Below, one piece after another: positions 35,155-49,008 of a stretch of DNA of 64,000 nt (within the stretch, counting starts at the first letter, position 1; every line of letters begins with the position of its first letter). Source of the DNA: Sipunculus nudus. Taxonomy: Eukaryota; Annelida; Sipuncula; Golfingiida; Sipunculidae. The translations under genes were made by a program, and so were the position numbers. The notes under the pieces were generated by a model. The model was not told where the DNA came from, did not search any database, and saw nothing but the letters and a program-made list of their open reading frames with translations. The stretch covers positions 56,725,519 to 56,789,518 of the forward strand of contig CM049306.1 of the NCBI GenBank assembly GCA_026874595.1, in the 5' to 3' direction.

Positions 35155-36480
35155 ACGTTTTTAGCTTAGCTGACTGTAAGTCAACTGAGGCATAGGAATG
35201 GCGCTTTGTCCGTCGTCCGTCCGGGCGTACGTTAGCAGGGCACAAATCGTAACTGCTGGTCCTAGAAACTTCTTAGTGAACATCCAAGGAGGTCAATAAA
35301 AAATCTCGTTGGAAACCTAAAATTAGGTCACTGTGACCTATATCCTCCCGAGCTATGGGGCTTGAAAGTACCCCCCAGAATAATGAAAAATATAATACAA
35401 AACCTCCAATAACTTGATAATTAATGCATGGATTGTCATGAATATTGCCTTGAATATTGTCCATGACTAGATTGGTCAGTTCCCGAAAAGTTGTGACGCC
35501 ACCTGTATTTTTTGTTATTATAACGAATATTTTTCTATTTTTTAATATAAAATAACAATCAGTCAGTTTCTCAGCTGTAATTACATCTAGTGTCCCAAAA
35601 CCTGGTGTGTTTATTGATCACAAGTGGATGCCATATAGTAACCACCTTGTCTGTCTGTCTGTCTATCTGTCCATCCACACAAATTTGTTTCCAGATGATA
35701 ACTCCAGGTTGTATTGACCCATGGATTTCAAACTTGACTTACGTATGGCCCGCCATTAAAGCAAGAACCTATATTATTTGGGGGTCACGATGTCAAAGGT
35801 CAAGGTCACAGGACTCACTTATTTAAAAAGATTAAAGCGGCATTTTAAGCCAAGCTTTTCAACCCAAACCTTCCATTATGCGCATTTATCTGACTTGCCA
35901 GAATGGGGAGAGCATAAATGAATTTGGGGTCACATGGATAATGGTCAAGGTCACAGGGGCCATCTGTTCACAAATAAGTTTCCAGATGATAACTCCAGTT
36001 TAGTTTGACATATTGGTTTCAAACTTAACTTTTTATTTGACTCACCACTAAAGTAAGAACCGTGTCGCTTTTTGGGTCCAACGGTCAAAGGTTAAGGTCA
36101 CAGGACTCATTTCTTTAAAAAGAATGCATATGCATTTGAAGCCAAACTTTTCATTGCAAACCTTCCATCTTCAAGATGTTGCTAATCTACCAATAATTAA
36201 AGATTCTGTTCAATTTTTGGGCCATGAGGTCAAAGGTCAAGGTCATAGTACCTTCTTATTTAGAAAGGTTGTGGATGCATTTTAAGCTAAACTTTTCCTC
36301 TCAATCCTTTGGTCAATATGTGGTGCACTTGCCAATAGGGGAGGGAAGTTTCCTTTTGATTTTTGGGTCACAAGGTCAAAGGTTAAGGTCACAGGGCCCA
36401 TTCATTCACAAATTAGTTTATGGATGATAACTCCAGTTTAGGTAGACAGGTTGGCTTCAAACTGATCACAGGACCGATAT
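35155..36480 (+). repeat. AGCTCAGCTGACT-family / AGGTCA-rich repeats
   Basis: Leader TTTTTAGCTTAGCTGACTGT with a GTCCGTCGTCCGTCC run, then several ~300-bp units carrying TCAAAGGTCAAGGTCACA at 35793-35810, 36227-36245 and 36372-36393. Confidence 0.6.
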
Positions 36481-37179
36481 TTTGAAAAATATTAAAACCA
36501 TATTTAAAGAAGTTTCCTTTTCAATAATTTAAGCAAATTAAAATATAATGAAAGCCATTAGTAGGCAATTAATAATATATGAGCCAAATCATGGATAGGT
36601 AAAGATGCAATTTAGAATTGTGAATTTTGAATCCAGTGTTATTTTCAGATATTTATGGTTTTTCAAATTTAAAAAATTCATTTTATAAAAAAAATAAATA
36701 CGATGTAAAAATAAAAGACGATCTAATGCAAACATTTGTTCATTATTTTCCTGCCTCACTTGAATGGGAATTAAAGTGATTTGCTTTGTTTTCCCATCTC
36801 TCTGCCTATTTTTAAATATATTATTATTATGAATAACTCTTATTCCTGTGAGCACTGTTGAATTAAATTTTATATCCTGTATATATATGCAAGGGTGTTG
36901 TAACTCCCACCATTCCCCCCCCCCCTGCAATTGAGTCCTTGCACCTGAGCACTGGGGACAATAGTTTTATTGCAACTGCATTAGTTTATCAGTTTCAAAG
37001 TTTATCAAATAAGGAAAATATATATATACAGAGGTGTGGTAACTCCCATCATAACCAAGCCTCCCCCCCCCCACACACACACCTATCATCAATTCCTTCC
37101 ACTTGTGGAGTGGGAATGTTATGGCAATTGTATACATTTTATAACACAGAAAAAATGGCTTAATAAAAAATAGGATATA

Positions 37180-37450
37180 ATTGGACAAATGTGCAAACTG
37201 CAGAAATGTCAACAGCTTACCAAAAAGCCAACCAATGATCATGGTCACCGTGATAGTATAGATCTTATATTAACAAACTGCTTACATGCTTCAGTTTCAA
37301 CATTAGGAAACACATGGTCAATCGCAAAATATTATTTGCAACAATTTCTTCAATCATATCAACCAACCATGGCCTATATTACCTCTTCTTCTAAGACTTT
37401 ATCTCCATTTGATATTATTTTAGATTTTTACTTTCAACTTCAGCTGAGCA
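37180..37450 (+). mobile_element. Possible LINE endonuclease fragment
   Basis: An open frame reads KKPTNDHGHRDSIDLILTNC, resembling the PT..HG..IDLILT block of non-LTR retrotransposon endonucleases. Short and unsupported elsewhere. Confidence 0.3.
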
Positions 37451-40400
37451 CAGTGACACATGGGTCCCCTGTTGTGTATTGTAGAGGTGCTGTTAGAGTG
37501 GCGTCCCCTCTTTTAAGCTCATCTGATTATGAGTCAGCTGAGATATAGTCATGGTCCTTTGTTCTTTGGCCGGCCGTCCAGCCGTCCGTTAACTGGGCAC
37601 ATTTTTAAACCGTTGGACCTACGAATCTAAAATTTTGCATACAGTTAGATGTCCCAAACATCTCCTACCATACCTAAAATTGGGTCACATTGACTTTGTT
37701 CCTTCAAGATATAAAGGAAAAACCTCAATTTCCGTTAAAGAAAACCATTTTCCCACTTCAAGACTGCATAATATCAAAACCACGGATCTATTTTTGATTA
37801 TATTTAATATAAAATTCCTCCATATATTTCCCATGTATATACCAGAAATTTGGTCAGTATTTTTTAATTTCAAATAGCAGCGTCTGATTTTCCTCCTGAT
37901 GGCGTTTTTTGCAATTGCTTCTGCATGCGATAGTAATGCATCCCCCCTCCCTTCTAAGATCCTGTATCCGCCCCTGTAGTAGATATGACGGAATCATGGT
38001 GTGCATTTGTATAAAATTCATCCAAAACCACACTTCCTCTATGTAAAGTTATAAAGTGCCTTTCTTCCAACCGTAAATTGTAGTGCTTATAAAGATAGGT
38101 AACTGTTCCCTGTTTTAAGGAGAATTCTTGTTGATAGTAGTTATAAGGTTAAAGGTGTGAATTTGAACATATTAAAACTGTGATAATATAGGTTTTATCT
38201 GAGTGTGTTGTACCCATGGTATTTGAGAGCCTGTAGCTGATAATGACGTTACTGGACAAATGTTTTTAACTTGTTTACCCTATAGAAAAGTACTTTCTTT
38301 AAGAGATTATCGTTTAAATTATATTGACTATGATAAGTATAAGAGTTTGTTTAATTTGTAGTAATAAACTGGAATGCATTGTTTGTGCTGTTTTGTTACA
38401 TTGCCCCCCATGTGTAAAAGAAGACACTAAAATAATTGGTACCGAAGTTGGTAATGTCAGTGGATTGGCAAGTAATATCAGGTATGCCGAGTGTTAGAAA
38501 CCATGGTTTTTTTACAATTAAAGCTTAGACTTTCAGGACATTTATACATGATATATGTATAGCTGCAGATCACCACCCATTAGACTTTTCACTTGCGACA
38601 CCCAACGATGACGAAAGACACTGATTGTTCGGGTCTACTTCACTGACAAGGAAAGATCACATCCACTGAAATCTCAGTTGTAAAAGTGAACACGAAAACA
38701 GACTGCTTAAGCAATATTCAAAGAATTGAGCACCTGACATTCACTTAAGGTAATAACAAGTAAATAAAGGAAACGTTCCCCTTAATTGCTGTGTTCTGTC
38801 CCATAACTGAGACAGCAAAGCATCCGTCGTCATGACAAGCAGTGTCCTCTTATAACCAAGACGATCCTTTCTGTGCCGTTATTTATATATAAGACTATCT
38901 TTTATTATAATATTACATATATAATTAATATCGAAAGCCCATTTAGCTAACCACTTTTAATGGGATTTAGATTAAGAAAAATTAAATAAAAGACATGACC
39001 GACAGAGGCCAGCCACTGTGAGCTCCTATTTTACAATTTTCACTTTTGCTTGTCCATTGTTACCTCTAACGACTAGATTTCCTTTGTTCAGTCAGGAATT
39101 AAATAAAAGTTTTTATCCTCTTTATATGCCATAGGTGCATACTTAATGTAGGTTATTGAACAATTAAGATAATCAAAGCCCTTTTGAACATCTAGGAAGC
39201 CGGTGCTGTAACTTTTTTCTGGTTATGGCAAACACCAAGCGCATGGATCATAATGTGGCGTCCATCGAGCTAAATCTGTGGTTCCTGTATTTATGCAGAA
39301 TCTTCACTGGGATATGGAGATTAACACTGAATTAAACCATTACAAGCTTCTTTACATGAATATCAGTAATTTTAAGAATAAGACCAGCCAATAGATATTG
39401 GTGCTTTAATTATTCGAGCCATAGTCCGGATCAGTTATACATTGGAGTCGTACCAGCTATCCGCCATGCAGTTTTTTAAGAAAATAACCCTTACTTATAA
39501 AAGAGATTAAACCATGTTTTAAAGGACACATTCCTGGGATATCTGGGGTATTGACTGTCAAAAAGAGAGGTTAACTGTCTATACACAAACGTGTTTTCAG
39601 TGGAACTGAACTTAAAGCCTATATCGCTCGAAGAAAGACATTCACAAAGATAAGTCTGAAGCATCAAAATTTCAGCGACTTTTCTGAACATGGGGCTTTA
39701 CTATGTTAATCAGAGTTCAGGTGGGCAGTGTTGTTACAGCTGGTGGCGCCACCTAATATCTTTCAGTTGTATTTTTTTAAGATATTACAACCATTAGTAT
39801 TAACTTCAGCAGGCAACATACATTAAGCATAAGACCAAGAAATTGTGTGCTTCAGATACTGATACGTCTTCTGTAGAAACTCAAACTGTTCAGGTTTCAG
39901 CATAAAAGTGACATCCACGTAAATGCGACAAAGAAGATCATGTCTGAAAAAATAATATCAGATAAAGAAAAATTGTTTAAGAACTGTTCCTTGGGGTCCA
40001 AAAGGTGTTTGAATGGATGTTCTTTAGGTTTTAAGATACCTTATTTTTATGTTAAGTGAAGCGTTCACTCGGTCAAAACCCATCTATTTGTGTGCGTCTC
40101 AATATCTGCTGCATGCATGCTTATAAAATTTGAATAATGTATGAAGTTCCAGGCATGTAGAAATTAGAAATTAAAAATAAAATAAAATGGTTAATCCACT
40201 CGTTTTGCGTAACCATTTTAGAATTTTTTTAAAGACTAAGATAAAAATGAACCCTAAAATCGTATATTCCAATGAGCATTTACCAGTAAAAGGGACATTT
40301 GCAGTGGAATATTGATGTTGTATTATGTTAAACATGATCCTACATAAACATCAAATCAGCCACAAGTCTGGTAAATTATAAAGAAACTTGAATACACTTT

Positions 40401-43400
40401 CAGTTAAACCTTTTCTAATCATATTGCTATGTTGTTAAAGGAAAATAAACTAAATATAGAACACCCCAGATTGTATTCCTGTTTAAACAAATTACAAATA
40501 TAAAAAACACCTTGTCAAAATGGTTAAAAAAGACGGTATGTTTAACAGACTATATTCAAGGCTCCCTGATAATAAAATTACACTGTAAACCTTTCTCTGA
40601 TCCCCTTTCATTTCTCATTAAAAAAGTCGCTGAAACATTATACATATGGCCTCCACTTGAAAATCGTCTGAGGATTGAAATTTGAATCTTAAAACCAAAG
40701 AACACAATTTTTTTTTATAAAGAGCGGATAAATAAAAAAATGTCACACAATATAAATAAGCGGCTGATTCCAGGCTATGAACGGGGCCTCCTCTGCCAAT
40801 GTCTGACTGCCGTGACTTTCTAAGAACCGATTTGGTATCGTTCGATATATATGCAAATGAGTTGAAATGAACCAATGACATATGGCGTGTCTCGCTGCAG
40901 CAACCATGGTTACCAATTTGGGTACATAGGTACCAGTATTTGTTCTGTCACCTGAACCAGCGTGGGGCTCTGGCATGCAGGAGTAAAAAGATGCAAATGA
41001 ACGTTGGCCGGTTATTTAACGAAAGGTTTAACGCATATTTGGCGGCAACACTTTCGGTGATCATTCCTTTTTTTTTTTTTTGGGGGGGGGGGGGGGTTAC
41101 CTTTTTTTACAACGGCCAGGGGCGGATCCAGGATTTTGCAAGTGGGGGGGGGGGGGGGCTAGCAGATACTTTGCATAATATATATATTGGCGCAGGTACT
41201 TGCCATAGACATTTATCTTATTTTATATATATATGTATATATATATATATATATATATAAATATATATATATATTTCAAAAGGTTATAATCGGTCAATCG
41301 TTGCATACGTTATTTGAATTTAAGTCACTTTGTACCTATGAAAAAAACTGAATTCTTTGCCGTTTTAAAAACAAAAAACTGCCTTTTTTCTGTTCATAAA
41401 CTTCAGAAAAATTATTTTAAAAAATCAACTGTTTAATATTGATGGATGAGAGAAAGGTACCGAATGGCCAGTGCCACATTCAATCTCTTGTAAACATGTA
41501 GTCGTAGTTTCGGTCTAACATTCAATAAGTTTCAGACTGGAAACTAACAAAACTAAAGTCCTAGGCTATAGATATCAAAATATAACTTTTGCATTTTCCC
41601 ACTTCATATACGATCTGACAATTTGTAAATTGTGAAATTGTTGTAAATTGGAACAGATGTGCAACATAATATTTTCCGGAGACAGTTTACAACTGGAAAC
41701 TCATTAACGAAGTTGAGACTAAACGTAAATGCAGACTTTAAAGTCAGACAATTCATATTATGTGTATTTTATATTTTGTGAAATAGCGAGAATTATATAA
41801 ATTCAAGAGAAATGTGGGGCAAGTTAACCAACTCGATTTTGCATAACCGGTCTGCTCGCCCCTTTAAGAAATTTATATCCAATTAAAGGTTCCTCTAAAA
41901 CCAAAAATAAACACGGTCTTTTTATAAATATATTTGTGAGATATTATTGTGATCCAGGTAAACATTGATTTTTTTCCCGTCTATAACTGTTGAGTACAGC
42001 TGCTAACAGACGAATCAACCAACGTCGATAATTACATGAAAACCTTGTTTCGTGGAGGAATAATTAACTCAAATAAAAAAAGCAAATAAAACTTCACTAA
42101 AGCAGTATGAATGGGGAATTCATAGTAAAAGAATAAATGATCTGATATTTTTTTCTCTGGTCTACATGTATTAATAATATCTTTTTTAGGTATCGTATAG
42201 AGATGAACATGAGGTGTGAGCACAAGTGCCCAACGATGTATACATTTTGTTCATTATTTAATCTCAAATAATTGATCAGTCATAAAATAAAGACACAACT
42301 ATACATATAAACATTTTTAATTGAATTAAACATCATTGAAAAAGGCAAACGAACAACTCATGATTGAATATTATTTTCTAACTACTTATTTAAGGCATTA
42401 CTCATCACCAGCGTTTATTTTGAATAACTGGTATAGCTTGAACTACTTTTCCACGTGTACATTTGCTTCATTAGTCTATAATTTTTGCTTTAATGCGTTC
42501 AAACGTCAGATCTCTTTTATATATACGTCTGAAATTTAAAATGCATTACTTTATTCCTAGGATAAAGACGGGTGAATAAGGCTTGCTTTTTATTTAACGC
42601 TTAATCATGTTCACAAGCAAGATGTCCAAGCCCAAGGACAGCTGGCATATCCCATGAGGAATGCTTTAGGGAGTCACGGTTGATAGATCATGCAGATCGA
42701 AATTTTTAACGTCTGTTGGAAAATGCCCAATTAATAATTTAAAAATACAACAAGGACCTTTGGCCACAATGGTCCCCGGCCATATGTTTAATTATGAAAG
42801 TGTGGCATCAGTGATGATGCGGGACGGACGAACGGATTGAAGGACTGGCACTGAGACGCGGACTATTTTAGTAGTCCTCTCTCCTAACGGCGGGGGAATA
42901 AAAAAGATGCCTGATACTGGTGTCGACAAGCGTTTCTCCTAACGATTCCTTGGGTATTCAACTTTTGTTCTTCAGTTGAAAGGGTGATATTTGTATGACG
43001 GCAACTGGAAATAATGTAAAGAAAATCTTCTCTGATAAAAAATGATAACAATGTTTCAGTCTTGGGGGGGGGGGGGGGCTTCAGCCCCCAAAGCTACCCC
43101 TTTGGATCCGCCACTGACGGCGGTAAATAATAGGAGCTTATTCATGACGGCGATGTCAAATTCGATATTGGCGAAGTACCATGTACTTTGTAAAAGAGAC
43201 CCTGCTTTATTTGCCGCCTTATTATTTGTACAATACGGAACATTTCTTATTTTATACAAATTCACAGATGTTATGATCATTGTATTCAACTAACATAATG
43301 CGTGCATACTGCTTCATCATGGGTTTAACGGCCGGTCATTTACCGGTTGTTTTTGGCAAATGAGTTGCCGGCCGCTCATGTTAAACTGCCTGATCGCCGA

Positions 43401-44179
43401 CTTCACTTATTTCTCAGAGATTAACCCTTCCTGGATAATTACTTCGCTTCACTTTTCATTGAATATATTTGACAAACAACTATATTTCTTCAGAGAAAAA
43501 TTACACGAACGGAAATTCGTTCACGCCAATTTCCATTTGTGTAACCTCCGCGTAACCTGAACGATCGTGCGCGATATTTCTACATGCATGAGTTCGGTTT
43601 CCGAAGCAAGGAAAATCTCTTCCCTTTTACGAGATCATTTGTTTTTAAGGCATGCATGGGCTCCAATTGGTGTAGTGATTATATGCTATTTTGAATATAT
43701 CGTGTCAGAAAAATCACAAGACTCTGTAATGGGAATATACTTACACGTATATTTATTACTATTTATATAGTATATATGTACAATACAACTGTTTGATAGT
43801 TACAAAGCAAGAAATTACAAATTTGACAGAAGGAAACAAAGTTATATGTACATATATACAAAAGCAGACTATATACAGTCCAGTAACAATTTTCTTTCCA
43901 TTCATTTTTCATTTGGCCATTGAATACCATTGAATACCCCTGAATGATTGAATATTTTCAAGACAAGCTTAACGTTCGTGTATTTATGATCACAAGATCT
44001 ACAGTTGCACATTGAAGGGCGGTCTATAAATTACTGACATTTATAAAAACATATATAATTCCTGTTAGTCTTTCTTTTACTATCACAAAGTAGATAAGGT
44101 GTAACTTTGTTAATATTATATATATTCTATAAGCCTTGCATAGTAACAAAGACTACGTTAGCATTAGGCAAAAAGAAAG

Positions 44180-44962
44180 TTGGTTCTCTGGGAACTTTTT
44201 TTAGAACTTAATGCGGGCGGGCGGTTTATTTTATTGTTTAATTTTGTTGTATGTTTCGATAAAATGTCAAATAATAGGGAAAAGCTACGCTCCCGAGGCA
44301 GCAGAAATCTTGCGCTTCAATGAAACTACTGATTTTCCCGATGCCTGCTTTGACCGTTTATGATGCACTTAAACACCAGGGGGTGCATATGGGCCTGCCT
44401 GCTGAAAAAAAACTGCTGATGTGACTAGCAGCCAACAAATGCAAGTCAACAAACACTCGACAGGCATCAGGCTAAGCCCAGGAACCACGAGTGGGGACAT
44501 TCTCCCTGACCCTGTGCCCTGTTCATACGGTCGTGAGGGCGATGAGCTGTCACTCGAAACGAAATGAACAACATTGGATTCGTGTAAACCCCATTTGGCT
44601 GGTAAACTGTTTTGTATTCCAGCACAGGGTCTCATCTGATTGGACCAAAATGCAGTGCTCCCCTCATGTGTAGAGATTCAGGATAAAAGTTCAAAACAAA
44701 CAGCGCTTATGATATCGGTAGTTATAGGTTAAGCGCTGTGTAAAGAGGGTAGGGAAAAGGATGATAATAATAGATTTATTTTACTAAACAAGAAAAAGCA
44801 CCATATAACAAAGGAAATTTTATCAAAATTGTATGATTTTATCTGCTTGATAGATATGTCCGAGCGGCTGATGCTAAAATTTGTATTTTTTTTATTGAAA
44901 ATCAAAATAAAAATGTTTAATGCGGGGGTTTAAAATTGACGCGGGCGGTGCCTGAGAACCAT
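44180..44962. mobile_element. MITE with GGTTCTC...GAGAACC termini
   Basis: Left TTGGTTCTCTGGGAAC with a following GCGGGCGGGCGG, right GACGCGGGCGGTGCCTGAGAACC. Same termini as the 54246-54514 element. Confidence 0.5.
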
Positions 44963-45777
44963 ACCTTTTATTTTTGGCCTAATGAATATTTAATACTTTC
45001 TTAGGGTAAGCAATAGTCCATATGTCAGGGTTGACTACAATTCATCACTACTATCTTTTTAAGTATTGAAAATGACGAATGTGCTTTATTAAAAGTGTAT
45101 TAAGAGACTTTTTAAAATATTAGAGTTCGACAAGGTAGATACTGGATGGAATAGAAAAAGAAGAAGGAAGCAACAAAAGGCACTGTTATCGCAAATTCAA
45201 ATTTCATATAACCGTACTTATAGCTCTGTTTATAATGTAGATATATACCAATACTTTTTATTGTTATTCATATATTTTATGAAAATCTAATGGTCTCATC
45301 AGGCAAATTTTACAAAACAGAGGTATTCAGAAAAAGAAACGGCTGCATCAAACAAAATGCGGAAAACTGAATGGATCATCCCGGGGAACTAGTGCACACT
45401 TTTTGATGATCGAAAATAAAAATAGAAAATGCATAAGTCCATTTCCATATTTTTTTACTAGAAAATGCTTAGTGCAGCTTGCTTCAACTTTGGCATATTG
45501 GTTCATGGCATGATGTAAGAATGATACATATCCTTTTCCTCTATATATAGTATATGCCTTGAACAGGTGTGGAGGTCTTGGTTTCGTGGTGTGGAGCCCC
45601 TGTCTTCCTAACGGCGTGGCACCATGGGTTTATCGAGTAAGACGAGCGAGTTTTATAGCCATGAAACACTAATTCTTGTCACAATTTTAACTCAACGTTC
45701 ACTTGATCCAAACTGAGCTGACAATAAGTAATTCCCGTTTAGGATAAGGAAAGAGAGTGACTGGAAACTACAAACTG

Positions 45778-45783
45778 TTTATT
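45778..45783 (-). terminator. Candidate poly(A) signal of the cholinesterase gene
   Basis: AATAAA (minus strand) about 155 bp past the TAG. Confidence 0.45.
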
Positions 45784-45937
45784 ATTCAGCCAAAAGTTGA
45801 AGGCGACTCCTGTCTCTCAGCCTTCATTATAATACTTTACAAGTGCCAGTGGCCCTCCGCACTGGTATCTGCATTTCACTCGGCTGGATGCTCTGCTTGT
45901 CATTGGCGCGCCATACGGATAGTTCTTCGAACGGCCG

Positions 45938-46103
45938 CTAGGAGTCGCTATTGGACTCTCTGTGGAGACGGTTCCAAAACTGACAATATTTGTCCCTAAG
46001 AGTATTTCTCAAAACAAATTCGTCTGGAGCTCTTATTTCTAGTATTTGTTTTGAGTCTGGTTTGTATAAAGGCCACTCTGTTAGACCAGGACCATTGGGA
46101 TTC
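45938..46103 (-). CDS. Cholinesterase terminal exon
   Basis: Acceptor TTTTCTTTGCAG. Encodes [39 protein letters not shown] and [11 protein letters not shown] before TAG. An AATAAA on the minus strand at 45783-45778, 155 bp on, is a good poly(A) signal candidate. Confidence 0.87.
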
Positions 46104-48930
46104 CTGCAAAGAAAACAACATTTTTTTTAATGTTAGATCTGAGCATGCAGAAAGAACCGCTAGGCGCCTGACGCCTTTGACGCCGCTGTGTCCCTGCTTG
46201 GAGGTGATAAGTGAGTGTTGAATGTTACGCATCCCTTGGCAGTCAGTTAATATAATGGTGAGTCCAAAGAAGAAACAGCATGGCCTCGTTACCGTAATTG
46301 AATCATCATTATTTACATAACATTTATGTTCATGGGGGGGGGGGGGGGGGGTCCAGGCAATACGGATCCCCTCCCACTTTTTTAGACCATTTATTGCGGC
46401 CTGGACCTCACCTTTTCCGGACCTGTGGACCTGTCTAAGTATTGTTATTAGTCCTCCCGGGTTGGGCCCCCCTATGTTTCCTTAATCCTGGATCCGCCCC
46501 TGATTTTAAACAAGCCCCCTGGCTTATTTTGTTTATTTTAAAAGAAAAGTATTAAGGTGATTTATTGTTTTTATATAACTGAAAATACTTTAAAACCATC
46601 CTTTTGAATGTCGGTAACGGAAACAATACTTCGGTCTTATTGGCCATACCTGAGCCGAAGGCCCGTTTTCCATGATCGCGGAAAAAACGCTCTGGTGTCA
46701 GGCATGTATCGAATTTCCACAAGCGTGTTTTCGCGCGCGGGATATACCTGCGCGGAAAATCAAGTGCGCGATGCACAATTTTTCCGCGTTCCGAAACACG
46801 ATCATGGAAAAGGGGTCTAATGACCATTCAGTAGTACCAAAAAAACAAGGGTCGTTCCATGAAAAAACTGCTGACATGAATGGAAGATATTAAAATGGTG
46901 TATTTTATTGGAGACATGTGAAAGGTCAATTCAAAGGCGTTCAAGCTTGGTTTATAATAGGGCTGCCAGGTCGTTCCATAAGTTTTCTTCCAAACTCTCG
47001 GGACGGGGATTCGCATAAATTTGTGTACTCTAAGCTTCCAGACAAAGGGCCATTGGAACGTACCCGACCATGGTCAATTTCATTTAAAAAATACACAATA
47101 TGAGAAATAATCTATGAGAAACTTGAGAAAAATAACTTTCCTGACACATCTTTGCGTAACAAGATGGGCAAGATATACAGAAAAATAAAAAATTACGCAT
47201 TTTCAATTTGCAAGCGTGACCCAAATGCAAAATATCTCGCAAGGTTCTTGGGAATTAGAATTCGTCATTTGTTATACTGACCTGATAAAACCTTTTTATT
47301 TTAATATTTAAACTAATAGTCCATGGGCCATGAAGCTCAGCTTGACTTGAAATACAGGTGATGCATGTATTAATGATTAATATTATGATATGGTGAAAAT
47401 GATTCTTTAATGACCCTAAGACAATGGGTAGAATGACTTCGTGAGTGCTCAAAGTTATGCTTTTTGACTAAAATCCTAAGAATATGGGTCACCGTAACCT
47501 TATTTTGGTTATCCAAGGAGATATTACAAGAACCTCCCTTTACATAAAGAAAGACATTTCTAGATCCAACAGTTAAGATTTGTACCCTGTGTGCTTTTTT
47601 TAGGGTGCTCAGAATTAGACTTTCTGCTTGTAGCTCACAGAGTATAGGTAACAATGACCTAATTTCAGTAATCAAAGGAGACTTGCCCAAGACTTCCCTT
47701 GATATTACGTTAGAAGATTCTAGTGCTAGTAGATACAATATGTGCTCCGCCTGACTGATAGGTGTATAAATCATGTTTTTGACCCGTAGTTCGCAAAATA
47801 TAGGTCACCATGATCTAATTTCCAAGGAGATTTGCCTAGGACCTCCCTGGATGTTCAGGTAAAAGTTTCTAGGTCAAACAAATACAGTTTGTGCCCTGTT
47901 AACGGACGGACTGGTTCATTTGAATGTCTCAAAGAAAGGTGATATAATGGTTGAAAAATTTGAAAAAAATACAGGTCTTCAGGAATTTATGAAACATTTG
48001 ATTGAACGTTAGATACTGGAGCTTTTGTATCAAATTCTTAATTATTCTCGGGGTTCTTTCGAGCCCCATAGCTCGGTGGATAAAGTTCACAGTGACCTTA
48101 TTTCAAGTATCAAAGAATATTTTTTAATGGGCGGACGGACGAAGAGTGATCGCTATAGCTAAAAAGACATTCAGTCAGCTGAGCTGAAAAAAGTGGAGAA
48201 TTGGATATTCACAAAAATAAACGCTCTGCACTTCAACATTAAGAGGAATAACTGCTGCATAACTTAATTAGATATTGCTACTTACCCTGTCTTTGCAAAG
48301 TTTGCCCAGTAGTCCATAACGGACTTGGCCAGTTGGACTTCCTTCTCGTTGTACCTGCGTGCTGGGTCTAACGGCATACCAAACACCCACTGAAAACAAC
48401 ACGGATAAATTATTGTGTTATCGTGTCAACCGACAGAGGAATTGGGATAGTATGAAACAGGAATGTATGAAACAGGAATCGTTTTAACTAGCTTTATATT
48501 TTTCTTTGGAAGATTCATAATTTTATGTTCATGAAAAGAGGAACTTAAAGTTGACGTCCCCAGTATGTTATTTTTTTGGTGGCGCATTTTTGTTCATCAG
48601 ATATGTCTTGAATTTTACGGAGGATACATTATTCAGACTAAATCTTTTGACAAAGAGTTGTATCTTGAAGTTTCAAAACTGAAATTTTAATGCCATTTTT
48701 TTTTAAAAATCTGTTCAAGGGGACATTTCATCTTCAGAAATCTTGAAAATGTATATATACAGTGAAACCTCGTTGTGTCGAAGTCGAAGGGAAAACTTCG
48801 ACACGTCCGAGGTTCGACACAAGCGGGTTTTATTTGGTAATAATTTAACTAGAAATGTCCGGAATATCGAGTGTGTAACTTCGACATAGGCGGGGTATTC
48901 GACTTCGATACAACGAGGTTTCACTGTATA

Positions 48931-49008
<78 letters not shown>

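Larger units (their letters stand above)
31938..45937. other. Gene-free stretch between KLHDC10 and the cholinesterase gene
   Basis: No exon-like coding was recognised. It holds the KLHDC10 3' flank (AATAAA at 32850-32855 is a weak poly(A) candidate), the repeats listed separately, a (TA)n run at 41222-41275, poly-G/poly-C tracts at 36917, 37065, 41082, 41144 and 43064, and otherwise AT-rich unique sequence (38100-41000 and 41280-43000 show nothing further). Confidence 0.6.

Noticed and set aside
46608-46893. Overlapping 70-90 codon frames on both strands
   Set aside because: They fall within the palindromic MITE at 46655-46822; symmetry of the inverted repeat explains open frames on both strands.
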